Origin: Phycisphaerales bacterium
GTDB lineage: Bacteria; Bacteroidota; Bacteroidia; Chitinophagales; Chitinophagaceae
DNA: 37,867 nucleotides
Assembly (NCBI GenBank): GCA_030053995.1
Contig: JASGCP010000007.1
Location: 1-37,867 of the forward strand
Direction of reading: 5' to 3'
Shown here: positions 1 to 8,196 of the stretch, in pieces
Numbering within the stretch: the first letter of the stretch is position 1
Layout: every line of letters starts with the position of its first letter
Translations under genes and position numbers: made by a program
Notes under the pieces: generated by a model
Databases searched by the model: none
What the model was told of the DNA's origin: nothing
Seen by the model: only the letters and a program-made list of their open reading frames with translations

Positions 1-110
1 GTTAATCATATAAATCACGGTTCAGACAAAAGAAAAAACATTTAAAGGTTCTAACCATGATCCATTAATAAAACCTCTTAGCACCTCAAAAAATGATTTA
101 GCCTATTTTG
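1..110 (+). repeat. R1 dispersed repeat, long copy
   Basis: This stretch matches 35005-35109 over roughly 105 bp. Shared blocks include ATCACGGTTCAGACAAAAGAA, AAGGTTCTAACCAT and the core TTAGCACCTC followed by AAAAAATGATTTAGCC (core at 78-103). It lies at the 3' side of the hexosaminidase gene and holds no open frame. It looks like an extragenic repeat of the kind scattered in Bacteroidota genomes. The window edge cuts its left end, so its full length is unknown. Confidence 0.75.
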
Positions 111-138
111 TGTCAATTATATGTAAAATTCAGAACTA

Positions 139-1770
139 TCAATATCCAATAAAATGATACCATGCCATTAGTTCCGGTAGATGATCTATAAAATTATCTT
201 TATAGTGGGTATCATTTTTCTTATTAAAATTCCAGCCTTTGTCGGCTATTGCTGTTAATCGGGGTAGAACGAAATAAAGGAGTTTATTCCAGTCCGGTAT
301 GTATTCTGTCCACAAACAGCCCTCAATGCCTAATAGTTTAGCAGAATGTTGTTTCATAAAATCATTATCAAACGATAAAATATCTTTTAAGGTAAGGATT
401 GGTTTTTTGTACATCAAAGCGGTATCACCAATATGTTGCAAATTATTTAAGTAAAAATAATTGGAGGGTGCTAGTATAACTTGGTGTTTATAGTTTACTG
501 CTTCCGATTCTATCTTTTTTTTTGTGTTCCAGATCATCACAATGGCAGAAGTATCAACATCCTTATCGAGTATTTCATCCCAACCGATTGTGCGTTTGCC
601 TTTGCCCTTTAGATAAGCAATCATATCATTAATAAAATAGGCTTCAAGATCACTTACATCTTTCAGTTTTTCTTTCTGCATAATTTGCTGTGCTGAATCA
701 GATGCTTCCCAATAATCTGTTTTAACTTCATCGCCACCAATGTGAATATAGGGCGATGGAAATAAGGCGATCACCTCGTCAAGAACATCATGATAAAAAT
801 TTAAAACCTGTGTAGTGGGTGCACTGATGTCTTTAAAAATACCCCATGTTTGTTGTACTTCTTTTTTTGTTCTTGGTCCACCTGCCCAAGTACATTCTTT
901 GGGGTACTCTGTTACCGAATCAGGAAAACAACTTAAAAATGGATAAGCAGCAATTGCAGCAGAGCAATGCCCCGGCATTTCTATTTCAGGAATGACAGTG
1001 ATAGAGCGTTTTGCAGCGTATTGCACGACAGTGCTAATGTCATCTTGCGTATAATAGCCACCGTAAGGTTCATTGGTATTTCCATTACCCGGATACAGCC
1101 CCGTAATTGTTCCTTTGCGTATGCTCCCTACTTGTGTGAGGAGGGGATATTTTTTTATTTCAATGCGCCAGCCTTGATCATCGGTTAAATGCCAATGAAA
1201 ATAATTCATCTTATTTAAAGCGAGCAGGTCTATGTATTTTTCAATCTCAGAAACATTAAAAAAATGTCGAGATACATCCAAATGCATGCCTCTATAAGCT
1301 ACATCAGGGTAGTCGTAGATTGTTAGACAAGGAATGGTTATACTATCCTTGACTTTCATATCCACAGCACGATTGGGAAGCATCTGTATAAAGGACTGAA
1401 TAGCATAAAAAAGCCCTACTTTGGTCGTTGCTTTCAAAATTACTTTTTGTGGTGTTACAACACATTCATAAGATTCTTTTCTATTTAAAGATGTTGATTC
1501 ATTGGTGTCTATGAGTTGTAATTCGATGCTTGTTGTGTTAGTAGCGGGTAATATTTTGAGTCTTAATTGGCAATGACTACTTAAATAATCATCTAAATAA
1601 AGTGCATTTTCAATTTCGCCGGGTTGGTGTGCAATAATAGCTGATGATGCTTGTAGAACAAAGAAGCCCGATTGGTGTTTTATTTCTTTAGGCGTAGGGA
1701 AAATAGCAAAAGATTTAGCGGTGGCACAAAAAAATATTGAACAAAAGAAAATCAATAATGCTTTATTCAT
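139..1770 (-). CDS. Secreted beta-N-acetylhexosaminidase (GH20)
   Basis: A 543-residue glycoside hydrolase family 20 protein, predicted to release terminal GlcNAc or GalNAc from chitin oligomers or glycoconjugates in the periplasm or outside the cell. An N-terminal signal peptide (residues 1 to about 22) precedes a GH20b-like alpha/beta domain (about 23-150) and the catalytic barrel. Seen directly are YRGMHLDVSRHFF near 160, HWHLTDDQGW near 192 and HIGGDEV near 342; the Asp-Glu pair of the last motif is the family's catalytic pair for substrate-assisted cleavage. Length is normal for a single-barrel bacterial enzyme. It stands alone, with a promoter box at 1794-1801 and an R1 repeat behind it. 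The family call is firm; the substrate is inferred. Confidence 0.95.
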   Translation of the reverse strand: MNKALLIFFCSIFFCATAKSFAIFPTPKEIKHQSGFFVLQASSAIIAHQPGEIENALYLDDYLSSHCQLRLKILPATNTTSIELQLIDTNESTSLNRKESYECVVTPQKVILKATTKVGLFYAIQSFIQMLPNRAVDMKVKDSITIPCLTIYDYPDVAYRGMHLDVSRHFFNVSEIEKYIDLLALNKMNYFHWHLTDDQGWRIEIKKYPLLTQVGSIRKGTITGLYPGNGNTNEPYGGYYTQDDISTVVQYAAKRSITVIPEIEMPGHCSAAIAAYPFLSCFPDSVTEYPKECTWAGGPRTKKEVQQTWGIFKDISAPTTQVLNFYHDVLDEVIALFPSPYIHIGGDEVKTDYWEASDSAQQIMQKEKLKDVSDLEAYFINDMIAYLKGKGKRTIGWDEILDKDVDTSAIVMIWNTKKKIESEAVNYKHQVILAPSNYFYLNNLQHIGDTALMYKKPILTLKDILSFDNDFMKQHSAKLLGIEGCLWTEYIPDWNKLLYFVLPRLTAIADKGWNFNKKNDTHYKDNFIDHLPELMAWYHFIGY

Positions 1771-1793
1771 TTTAAAAAAAATTATAAGTTGTG

Positions 1794-1801
1794 CAAAGGT
1801 A
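1794..1801 (-). promoter_or_regulatory. Bacteroidota -7 box for the hexosaminidase
   Basis: On the minus strand this reads TACCTTTG, matching the TAnnTTTG consensus, 23 nt before the ATG at 1770. No clear -33 TTTG was seen. Confidence 0.55.
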
Positions 1802-1845
1802 CAATCTATTTAGCACTATGATAATGGTTAATTATCTTTGTTTAA

Positions 1846-2428
1846 GGTATAATGGACAAAAAGTAGGCTGTTTTTAGATGGTTTGCTCTAATAGACAAAA
1901 AGTAGACTATTTTTTAGCAAAGTTTACAAAGCAAATTTTATTTTGTAGTAACATTGCCAATCAAGTAAGACGGAAGTAGCTCTGCTGGGGAGCAACCTAC
2001 CATGGATAACCTTGAATGCTTTTGGATACTGGCTATCAAAAGAGTGAAAAGCAAAATTCTTTTTATTTTTTTGATAGCTATATTTTAACATCCAATTGCC
2101 CATTATACCTTAAAAAAACCACTCACTATTTTTTGTTTTCTTATAGTTCGTGTTGAACAACTATACTTTAAAACTAATTGACTGTATGTTTGTTTTCCAT
2201 CTGTATATTCAGTCCATATTTGTGCGGGTGATCTTCTAAATCCACCTACAAAATGTTTACTACATGCTAAATATTTATATAGGTGTTTTCCATCTTTTTT
2301 ACCTTTTCTTTTGGTAATTCTTGAGTTGCAAAAAAAGCAGTTTTTTTATTCATATACTTTGATTTGCCTCAAAGGTAATACTATCAAGGAATTTGAGAGT
2401 TTTCAGCCTACTTTTTATCTATTATCCC
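1846..2428 (-). mobile_element. Decayed IS with 25-bp terminal inverted repeats, internally deleted
   Basis: The ends at 1846-1870 and 2404-2428 are inverted repeats matching at 22 of 25 positions and sharing the inner block AAAAAGTAGGCTG. Inside, near the right end, lies the start of a transposase reading leftwards (2103-2353). A segment at 1932-2062 recurs at 18391-18525. The body of the transposase is missing, so this is a non-autonomous deletion derivative. A further end-like motif (AATAGACAAAAAGTAG) at about 1890 suggests nesting or partial end duplication. No target-site duplication is obvious. Confidence 0.7.
2103..2353 (-). pseudogene. Transposase N-terminal fragment, zinc-binding/HTH type
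   Basis: Reading leftwards from an ATG at 2353, with one frame change near 2335, the translation contains CNSRITKRKGKKDGKHLYKY and then WTEYTDGKQTYSQLVLKY and CSTRTIRKQ, ending at a stop at 2103-2105. The pattern (Cys-rich start, a GKQT.QL block, an STRTI helix) resembles the N-terminal zinc-ribbon plus helix-turn-helix of the Bacteroidota transposases called IS256 family, variant Zn-binding type. The DDE catalytic part is absent. The family is assigned from memory of the motif; the fragment status is plain. Confidence 0.6.
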
Positions 2429-2559
2429 AACAATGCAAACACTCAAAAGTTAACAAAGTACACAACAAAAGGGAAGGAAAAGAATAAGTTTTTTCATATA
2501 ATATAGTTGCAAAGATACAATTTAACATATTCAATTTGCCGAGTTGAATTTACTTGGCA

Positions 2560-2737
2560 AAGGCAACTATAGTTCGTTCAACCATTCCATTCGTTTTCGG
2601 TGTGCCCGGTAAAGTAAGTCTGTGTTAGATGTTTTCTTGTTTGCATTTTTGGTCTAATAGAGAGGGTTGGACACATAAATTACCTTTTTGCTTTTGATAA
2701 GATTATTGGTAAATTTCAAGCCATTATCAGTTAAAAT
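2560..2737 (-). pseudogene. IS481/IS3-like transposase fragment (integrase core)
   Basis: The minus-strand translation gives ILTDNGLKFTNNLIKSKK, then after a stop and a frame change HRLTLPGTPKTNGMVER. These are the second Asp (TDNG) and the Glu (NGMVER) blocks of an rve-type DDE transposase, in the right order and spacing for the IS481 group. Both flanks are lost and stops interrupt the frame, so it is a fossil of a second, unrelated IS beside the 1846-2428 element. Confidence 0.7.
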
Positions 2738-2762
2738 ATAATTTATAAAAAAAGAAAAAACT

Positions 2763-2787
2763 CTCAGCACCTCAAAAAATAATTGAG
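2763..2787 (+). repeat. R1 core copy upstream of the cysteine-rich peptide gene
   Basis: Reads CTCAGCACCTC followed by AAAAAATAATTGAG, a diverged copy of the R1 core. It ends about 30 nt before the -7 box of the peptide gene. Confidence 0.55.
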
Positions 2788-2793
2788 ACATTT

Positions 2794-2826
2794 TTTGTCC
2801 TTTTCACTTAAAATACGTTAACTTTG
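2794..2826 (+). promoter_or_regulatory. Promoter of the cysteine-rich peptide gene
   Basis: TTTG at 2794-2797 (-33 element) is followed after 21 nt by TAACTTTG at 2819-2826 (-7 element), a full match to the Bacteroidota promoter pattern. Transcription should start only a few bases before the ATG at 2839, giving a very short leader. The -7 box overlaps an in-frame TTG, which is why the longer reading from 2824 should not be taken as the start. Confidence 0.7.
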
Positions 2827-2838
2827 CAAAAAAAAATC

Positions 2839-3096
2839 ATGAAACAAAAATCAATGAATTTGGGTTCTGTTTTAGGAAGGCATGAGATTAAAGTTGTAAA
2901 AGGCGGGGGGCATAGCTTAAAGGATACCACTTGCTCTGCCGATTCGCAATGTGCCGTTGTGTGTGCAGGTTATCCAGTGTGTAGTAGTTTACCCCCTCGG
3001 AGTTGTAATGCCTGTTATAGCTGTACAGACAATGCGTGTTATATTTGGTGTAATTGTCCTGCCAAATGTCCTGATGCGTATGCTTGTGGCACTTAA
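2839..3096 (+). CDS. Orphan 12-cysteine peptide precursor with double-glycine leader
   Basis: An 85-residue peptide. Residues 1-23 form a leader containing LGSVLGRHEIKVVKGG, which matches the Bacteroidota GG-type natural-product precursor pattern (a Leu-rich helix, then E-[IM]-K and a GG cleavage site used by C39-peptidase ABC exporters). The remaining 61 or 62 residues carry 12 cysteines, at 32, 38, 42, 48, 56, 59, 62, 67, 71, 73, 77 and 83, with few charges. That suggests a multi-disulfide, thioether or metal-binding core. The ATG at 2839 is chosen over upstream TTG 2824 because the promoter overlaps the latter. No modification enzyme, peptidase or exporter lies nearby; the left side is IS debris. 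The leader class is inferred from motif and the activity is unknown. Confidence 0.75.
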   Translation: MKQKSMNLGSVLGRHEIKVVKGGGHSLKDTTCSADSQCAVVCAGYPVCSSLPPRSCNACYSCTDNACYIWCNCPAKCPDAYACGT

Positions 3097-3148
3097 TTGT
3101 GGACATATCAACTACAATCCATAGTAGTAAAATAAACATTAAACAATA

Positions 3149-3156
3149 TATCTTTG
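3149..3156 (+). promoter_or_regulatory. -7 box upstream of the acyltransferase gene
   Basis: TATCTTTG matches TAnnTTTG. It would start a transcript at about 3163, leaving an untranslated leader of about 110 nt before the ATG at 3272. Confidence 0.5.
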
Positions 3157-3162
3157 CGAACT

Positions 3163-3221
3163 ACCTGATGTGTCTGTTTTTAGGGAACTTCTTTAATTTT
3201 GTCCCTTTTGTTACATCAGGT
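3163..3221 (+). promoter_or_regulatory. Nested stem-loop in the 5' leader of the acyltransferase gene
   Basis: ACCTGATGT (3163-3171) pairs perfectly with ACATCAGGT (3213-3221). Inside it AGGGAAC (3182-3188) pairs with GTCCCT (3201-3206) with one bulged A. The outer arm starts where transcription from 3149-3156 would begin, and TTCTTTT follows the structure. It may be a 5'-stabilising hairpin, an attenuator, or a terminator for the upstream peptide gene. Confidence 0.45.
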
Positions 3222-3271
3222 TCTTTTCAGGAATGCGTAGTATTATTATATTGTTAAATTAGGAAGTACAG

Positions 3272-4174
3272 ATGTATTATTTGTTGTTCTGTTTTTTTTA
3301 TTTACTGTCTTTGATTCCTTGGCCAATTATATACCTGATTAGTAGTTGTATTGCTTTTGTATTACAACATATTTTTCGTTACAGAAAGAAGGTATTAGAA
3401 GAAAATATAAATGGTGCTTTCCCTAATTTATCAAAGCGAGATAAACAGGTTATTATTAACCAATTTTATGTTCGTTTCACTGATAATTTTATAGAGTTAT
3501 TAAAATTGTTATCTATTTCTAAGAAGGGTATAAAAAAACGATTTGAGATTAATTTCCCTGTTTGTTACCCCTATCTCAATGAAGGTAAATCGGTACAGGT
3601 TATGTCTGCCCATTTTTTTAATTGGGAGTACCTGAATATTTGTGGTGGTGCAACTTTTAAATATTGTAATCTCTTAGGTATTTATATGCCCATTGAAAAT
3701 AAATATTTTGAAAGATTGATGAAGCATATACGAGAGCGTTTTCATAGCAAAATGCTTTCTGCGTGGAAGGTTTTAAAAATTTACCATACCTGCGATCAAG
3801 GTAATTTTGTATTGGGTGTTATTGCTGATCAAAACCCAACCAATCCCAAGACTTCTTTTTGGCTACCTTTTTTAGGTAGAATGACAGCGTTTACGCAAGG
3901 ACCTGAAAGGATTGCTAAGCGTTATAACAATATTGTGTTGTTTGCCGATATATACAGAAAAAAAAGAGGATACTATAAGTGTACCTTAACCTTGGTAACC
4001 GACAATCCTAAAGAAATGGCTCGCGGTGCACTTACCGTACAAGTTGTCAACATGATACAAACAGCTATTTACACGAAACCTTCTAATTATCTTTGGAGTC
4101 ATAAACGCTGGAAGTTACAGTATGATCCCATACAATATAAAGACAATACCCTTACGCCTTTATCTTCTGTTTAG
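3272..4174 (+). CDS. lpxL: LpxL/HtrB-type lipid A acyltransferase
   Basis: A 300-residue member of the bacterial lipid A biosynthesis acyltransferase family, expected to add a secondary acyl chain to lipid A at the inner membrane. A hydrophobic N-terminal anchor (about 1-33) is followed by the acyltransferase fold. SAHFFNWEY at 112-120 contains the HX4E catalytic motif (His114, Glu119), and GVIADQNPT near 190 fits the family's conserved D-Q-x-P block. Length is typical. AGGA about 7 nt before the ATG supports this start. The gene is monocistronic and converges on dnaE with a gap of about 50 nt. Its predicted leader holds a stem-loop. Which acyl chain is transferred cannot be seen. Confidence 0.88.
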   Translation: MYYLLFCFFYLLSLIPWPIIYLISSCIAFVLQHIFRYRKKVLEENINGAFPNLSKRDKQVIINQFYVRFTDNFIELLKLLSISKKGIKKRFEINFPVCYPYLNEGKSVQVMSAHFFNWEYLNICGGATFKYCNLLGIYMPIENKYFERLMKHIRERFHSKMLSAWKVLKIYHTCDQGNFVLGVIADQNPTNPKTSFWLPFLGRMTAFTQGPERIAKRYNNIVLFADIYRKKRGYYKCTLTLVTDNPKEMARGALTVQVVNMIQTAIYTKPSNYLWSHKRWKLQYDPIQYKDNTLTPLSSV

Positions 4175-4221
4175 TATAATTTTCAAGTGTTTAATCGAGG
4201 GCTATACGCTACCGCTATTAG

Positions 4222-7200
4222 TTATTGCAGTGTATCAATGCTAAATTGTATAGTCAGCGTATTTTGTAAAAAATCAACTATTTCATCCGACATTTCAAAG
4301 GGTATATCTTTATTTACTAAAGAAAGTTCGGTGTCCGATTCCCTATCTTTTAGCACTATTTTTAAAACGGTGTTACCGCGTTTTGTTTTTATTAGTTGCT
4401 GTAAGTTTTTAATAAAATCCTTAGTTAATACATTAGGGTCTTCCATGGTTAAAGTTATTGATCGTGTTTCTTGTTTTTTGAGATCATATAACGAATAAAT
4501 GCTACCGACTTGAAATTCGATGTCTGATTGGTTATAACTCTTCACAAAACTCCCTTTTATATAGACGGCTTGATCTACTTGTAAAAAATGTTTGTATTTA
4601 AGATAGTTTTCAGCCCATATATTAAAGCTTTGACTACCGGTCTTATCTTCAAGTACAAAACTGCCATATTCCCTACCGGTTTTTGTTTTTCGATGCTGTG
4701 CAGCGGTTATCATGCCTGCAATTTTTAGTGTTGTTAAATTTGTTTTATCCCTTCCCGTGCTGTTTAAGGTCATTTCATTCAATAATCGTTCCTTATAGAT
4801 AGCAAAATCTTTTAGCGGAAATATTTTATAACGAGATACAATACCCCCTAATTCAAAGTTAAAAATATCTAAGGGATGTCCACTAATAAACATACCAACA
4901 ATATTTTTTTCGTGTTTTAGTTTTTCTGCTTTCTCCATTTCAGGACAGGGTGGCAATGAAAAATTTTTAGACTTCTCTTCTTTTGTTGGTTCACCAAATA
5001 AAGAAGGTCCTGCATATTTATTCTTACTTTTTTTCTCTATGGAGTCCATCGACTGCAATATTTTTTCTAAAGCAGACAGCCGTTCGCCCGGCGGTGTAAA
5101 GAAGTACTGTGCACGGTGGTATTCTGAAAAACAATCTAATGAGCCGCTATAAGCTAATACTTCAATGCATGTTTTTGTTAAACCTTTGCCGTTTGCTTTC
5201 TTCATTCTCTCAACAAAATCATAAAAATTAGTAAACGGACCATTTATTTCTCTTTCATGCATTACAGATGTAGCAAATGATTCGCTAAGACCTTTAACTG
5301 ATTTTAACCCCATTCTAATATTTCCTTCTTTTTCAGCTAAATAATCCCACGCTGAGATATTGATATCTGGTCGTGCAATTATTAAATTCATTTTATAACA
5401 GTCTTCAAGGCATTGCTCCTTTCGATCAGCTGTGTCAGCCCAATTGAGCACTTGAGACATATATTCCTGAGGATAATTTGCTTTGAGGTAGCCTGTTTGA
5501 AAAGCAACAAATGCATAACAAGTTGAATGTGATTTATTAAAGGCATATTCAGCAAATGATTCCCAGTCCTTCCAAATTTTCTCTAGTTTTTCTAGTGGGA
5601 ATCTTTTCCCCGCTTGGTTCATAAACTTCTCTTTGATTTTATGCATGGTTTTAATATCTTTTTTCCCCATGGCTTTTCTAAGCAAATCGGCGTCCCCTTC
5701 AGTAAATTCAGACAATTTACGCGATAGCAACATAACCTGTTCTTGGTAAACTGTAATTCCGTAGGTTTCGCTTAAAATCTCTTCCATTTCTGGTAAATCG
5801 TATTCGATTTTTTCTTTGCCAAATTTTCTAGCGATGTATGTATCGATATATTTCATAGGACCCGGTCGAAAAAGTGCATTTAAGGCAATGAGATCAGAAA
5901 ATCGATCAGGTTTTAATTTTTTCAACCATTCACGCATGCCACTACTTTCAAATTGAAATAGGGCAAAAGTGTCTGCTCTCTGAAAAAGGGCAAATGTTTT
6001 TTTATCATCTAGCGAAATGCTGTCTATATCGATATCAACACCGTGATTTTTTTTAATTAACGCTAAAGTGTCGTATATAATATTTAAGTTTCTAAGTCCC
6101 AGAAAGTCCATTTTAATAACACCTACCGATTCAATAATATCTTTATGATATTGGGTTAATAAGTAAGGGGACTCTTTTGAAATTGCTACGGGTAATATTT
6201 CTTTTAGGTCTTTCGGTGCAATAATAACGCCGGCGGCATGTACGCCTGTTCCTCGTACAATCCCATCTAATTGTTCGGCTATTTTTAGTATTTTGGATTC
6301 ATCGCTATTACTATTGGCGTATAAACTTCGTAAGGTTTCTATATTTTGTTGGTATCGGGGATCGGTTGAAAATTCATTTTTAACCGATGGGTTGAGTAAG
6401 TCAGATAACAGTATTTCTTTTTGTGTTGCAGGGATTAAGCTATTGAGTCTTGCTGAAAGAGCTAAGGGAAAGTCTAGCACCCGAGCCGCATCCTTGATGC
6501 TACTCTTCGCAGCCATTTTACTGATGGTAATGATTTGTCCTACCTGATCACGCCCGTATTTTTGTGCTACATATTCCATGACCTTAATTCGTCCTACGAC
6601 ATCAAAATCAGTGTCGATATCAGGCATCGATTTTCTATCAGGATTAAGAAACCGTTCGAATAGTAAGCCGTATTTAAAAGGATCTACATTCGTAATTTCT
6701 AAACAATAAGAGACTACGCTACCGGCAACTGAGCCCCGTCCAGGTCCTACTCGAATATTATTGTCTCGTGCATAACGAATAAAGTCCCACACGATGAGAA
6801 AATATCCTGAGAATCCCATTTTTTTTATAGTACTTAACTCAAAATCAAGTCTATTTTGAATGACGGCGGTAATTTCGCCATATCTTTTACGGGCACCTTC
6901 TTGCGTTAAATATTGTAGATACGCCCATTGATTGAGTTTTTCTTCTGCATGTAATTGAAATTCTTTTGGTAGTGGAAAATCGGGAAATATAAGGTCTTGT
7001 TTGATGTCATAAAGTTCTACCCGATCTACGATAATATTTGTGTTATCTAAGGCTTCCGGTATTTCTTTAAATAATATCGACATCTCTTGGGTGGTCTTCA
7101 AATAGAAATTATTGCTTGGAAATTTGAATCGACCTTTTTTTGTTTCTTCCCCATCAGTGAAATCATCCATTCCGGGATCTTTTACCATCGCACCGGTTTG

Positions 7201-7929
7201 CATACAAAGTAAAATATCGTGTACAGTTGCGTCTTCTTTATCCACATAATGAGAATCATTAGTGGCAATAGCTGGTATTTGATATTTTTTTGATAGCTTG
7301 ATCAATACATCGTTAATCTTTTTTTGCTCCTCTATGCCATGATTCTGAAGTTCTATAAAAAAGTCTTTGCCAAAAATATGTAGCCACCATTGAAGTTCTT
7401 GTTCTACTTTTTCTTCACTTTCATGTAAAATATATTGCGGAATAATAGCACCAATGCAACAGGTTGTAGCAATTAATCCTTCATGGTATTGCTCAATCAG
7501 TTTTTTATCAATACGCGGATATTTGCTATAAAACCCTTCTATATAACCTAAGGATGATAGCTTAGATAAATTTTGGTATCCAATTTTATTTTTAGCTAAT
7601 AATAATTGATGGTATCGTTTGTCTTTTTTTTCTTTTGTAAAACTTTTTATAAATCGGTCTTCAACCATATAAAACTCACAACCGATGATGGGTTTAACTA
7701 TTGGTTGAATAATGTCGTTGCCATGATCATCTTTGCCAACTATTTTAACATTATTTTTTTTCCACCCCTCTGCTAAAAAATCCATGACGCCAAACATGTT
7801 GCCGTGGTCGGTAATAGCTAAGGCGGGCATGTTGTCTTTTTTAGCTTTCTCAAATAACTTTTCAGCACTAGCCATACCATCTAAAAGAGAGTATTCTGTA
7901 TGCACATGTAGATGTGAAAATTGGGGCAT
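4222..7929 (-). CDS. dnaE: DNA polymerase III alpha subunit
   Basis: The replicative polymerase catalytic subunit, 1235 residues. An N-terminal PHP domain starts with HLHVHTEYSLLDG (residues 7-19). PGRGSVAGS near 395 and SMPDIDTDFD near 435 mark the family C palm with catalytic aspartates. GTGVHAAGVI near 560 and YGITVYQEQVM near 725 are further DnaE signatures. A helix-hairpin-helix region (about 860-930) and a C-terminal OB domain (about 1040-1110, ITAAQHRKTKTGREYG) follow. It lacks the inserted exonuclease domain of PolC, so it is DnaE type. It is single-gene, convergent with the acyltransferase gene and divergent from the OB-fold protein gene. Confidence 0.97.
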   Translation of the reverse strand: MPQFSHLHVHTEYSLLDGMASAEKLFEKAKKDNMPALAITDHGNMFGVMDFLAEGWKKNNVKIVGKDDHGNDIIQPIVKPIIGCEFYMVEDRFIKSFTKEKKDKRYHQLLLAKNKIGYQNLSKLSSLGYIEGFYSKYPRIDKKLIEQYHEGLIATTCCIGAIIPQYILHESEEKVEQELQWWLHIFGKDFFIELQNHGIEEQKKINDVLIKLSKKYQIPAIATNDSHYVDKEDATVHDILLCMQTGAMVKDPGMDDFTDGEETKKGRFKFPSNNFYLKTTQEMSILFKEIPEALDNTNIIVDRVELYDIKQDLIFPDFPLPKEFQLHAEEKLNQWAYLQYLTQEGARKRYGEITAVIQNRLDFELSTIKKMGFSGYFLIVWDFIRYARDNNIRVGPGRGSVAGSVVSYCLEITNVDPFKYGLLFERFLNPDRKSMPDIDTDFDVVGRIKVMEYVAQKYGRDQVGQIITISKMAAKSSIKDAARVLDFPLALSARLNSLIPATQKEILLSDLLNPSVKNEFSTDPRYQQNIETLRSLYANSNSDESKILKIAEQLDGIVRGTGVHAAGVIIAPKDLKEILPVAISKESPYLLTQYHKDIIESVGVIKMDFLGLRNLNIIYDTLALIKKNHGVDIDIDSISLDDKKTFALFQRADTFALFQFESSGMREWLKKLKPDRFSDLIALNALFRPGPMKYIDTYIARKFGKEKIEYDLPEMEEILSETYGITVYQEQVMLLSRKLSEFTEGDADLLRKAMGKKDIKTMHKIKEKFMNQAGKRFPLEKLEKIWKDWESFAEYAFNKSHSTCYAFVAFQTGYLKANYPQEYMSQVLNWADTADRKEQCLEDCYKMNLIIARPDINISAWDYLAEKEGNIRMGLKSVKGLSESFATSVMHEREINGPFTNFYDFVERMKKANGKGLTKTCIEVLAYSGSLDCFSEYHRAQYFFTPPGERLSALEKILQSMDSIEKKSKNKYAGPSLFGEPTKEEKSKNFSLPPCPEMEKAEKLKHEKNIVGMFISGHPLDIFNFELGGIVSRYKIFPLKDFAIYKERLLNEMTLNSTGRDKTNLTTLKIAGMITAAQHRKTKTGREYGSFVLEDKTGSQSFNIWAENYLKYKHFLQVDQAVYIKGSFVKSYNQSDIEFQVGSIYSLYDLKKQETRSITLTMEDPNVLTKDFIKNLQQLIKTKRGNTVLKIVLKDRESDTELSLVNKDIPFEMSDEIVDFLQNTLTIQFSIDTLQ

Positions 7930-8037
7930 ATTTTTTAGGATTATATGAACGGAATTGAGGATAACCTGTAAACTAAGTGGGGTGTAAATGTATTATTTTT
8001 TTCTTTTTAAAAAGGAAGCTGTTTTTTAAAAAATAGG

Positions 8038-8104
8038 ATAAATCATTTTTTTACGGTGCTAAAAAAGGTAGGACTTAACGCTAAAGATAAAAAATGATTT
8101 AGCC
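8038..8104. repeat. Inverted pair of R1 cores
   Basis: At 8038-8062 an R1 core runs on the minus strand (AAATCATTTTTT then GGTGCTAA), and at 8089-8104 a half core runs on the plus strand (AAAAAATGATTTAGCC). The 12-base arms 8040-8051 and 8089-8100 are perfectly complementary, giving a hairpin with a 37-nt loop. It sits between the divergent dnaE and OB-protein genes. The rest of 7930-8164 is AT-rich with no gene. Confidence 0.6.
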
Positions 8105-8164
8105 TTTTTTGCATCAAAACCAAGTTATTCGTTTTTTTAGTATAACGAATAGCAATAAATTATT

Positions 8165-8172
8165 TACCTTTG
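8165..8172 (+). promoter_or_regulatory. -7 box for the OB-fold protein gene
   Basis: TACCTTTG matches TAnnTTTG, 24 nt before the ATG at 8197 and 60 nt after the R1 half core. It overlaps an in-frame TTG at 8170 that would otherwise extend the gene. Confidence 0.6.
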
Positions 8173-8196
8173 CTATCCAACAAATTTATATATTCT

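Noticed and set aside
1932-2062. Minus-strand coding reading (for example KHSRLSMVGCSPAEL) in the IS segment also present at 18391
   Set aside because: The two copies differ by indels that break the frame and no known transposase end could be recognised; treated as non-coding element sequence.
2824-2838. TTG start adding five residues to the peptide precursor
   Set aside because: The codon is part of the -7 box TAACTTTG; the ATG at 2839 gives the expected leader length.
2888-3139. Minus-strand frame across the cysteine-rich peptide gene
   Set aside because: The plus-strand gene has leader, promoter and cysteine pattern; the opposite frame is a shadow.
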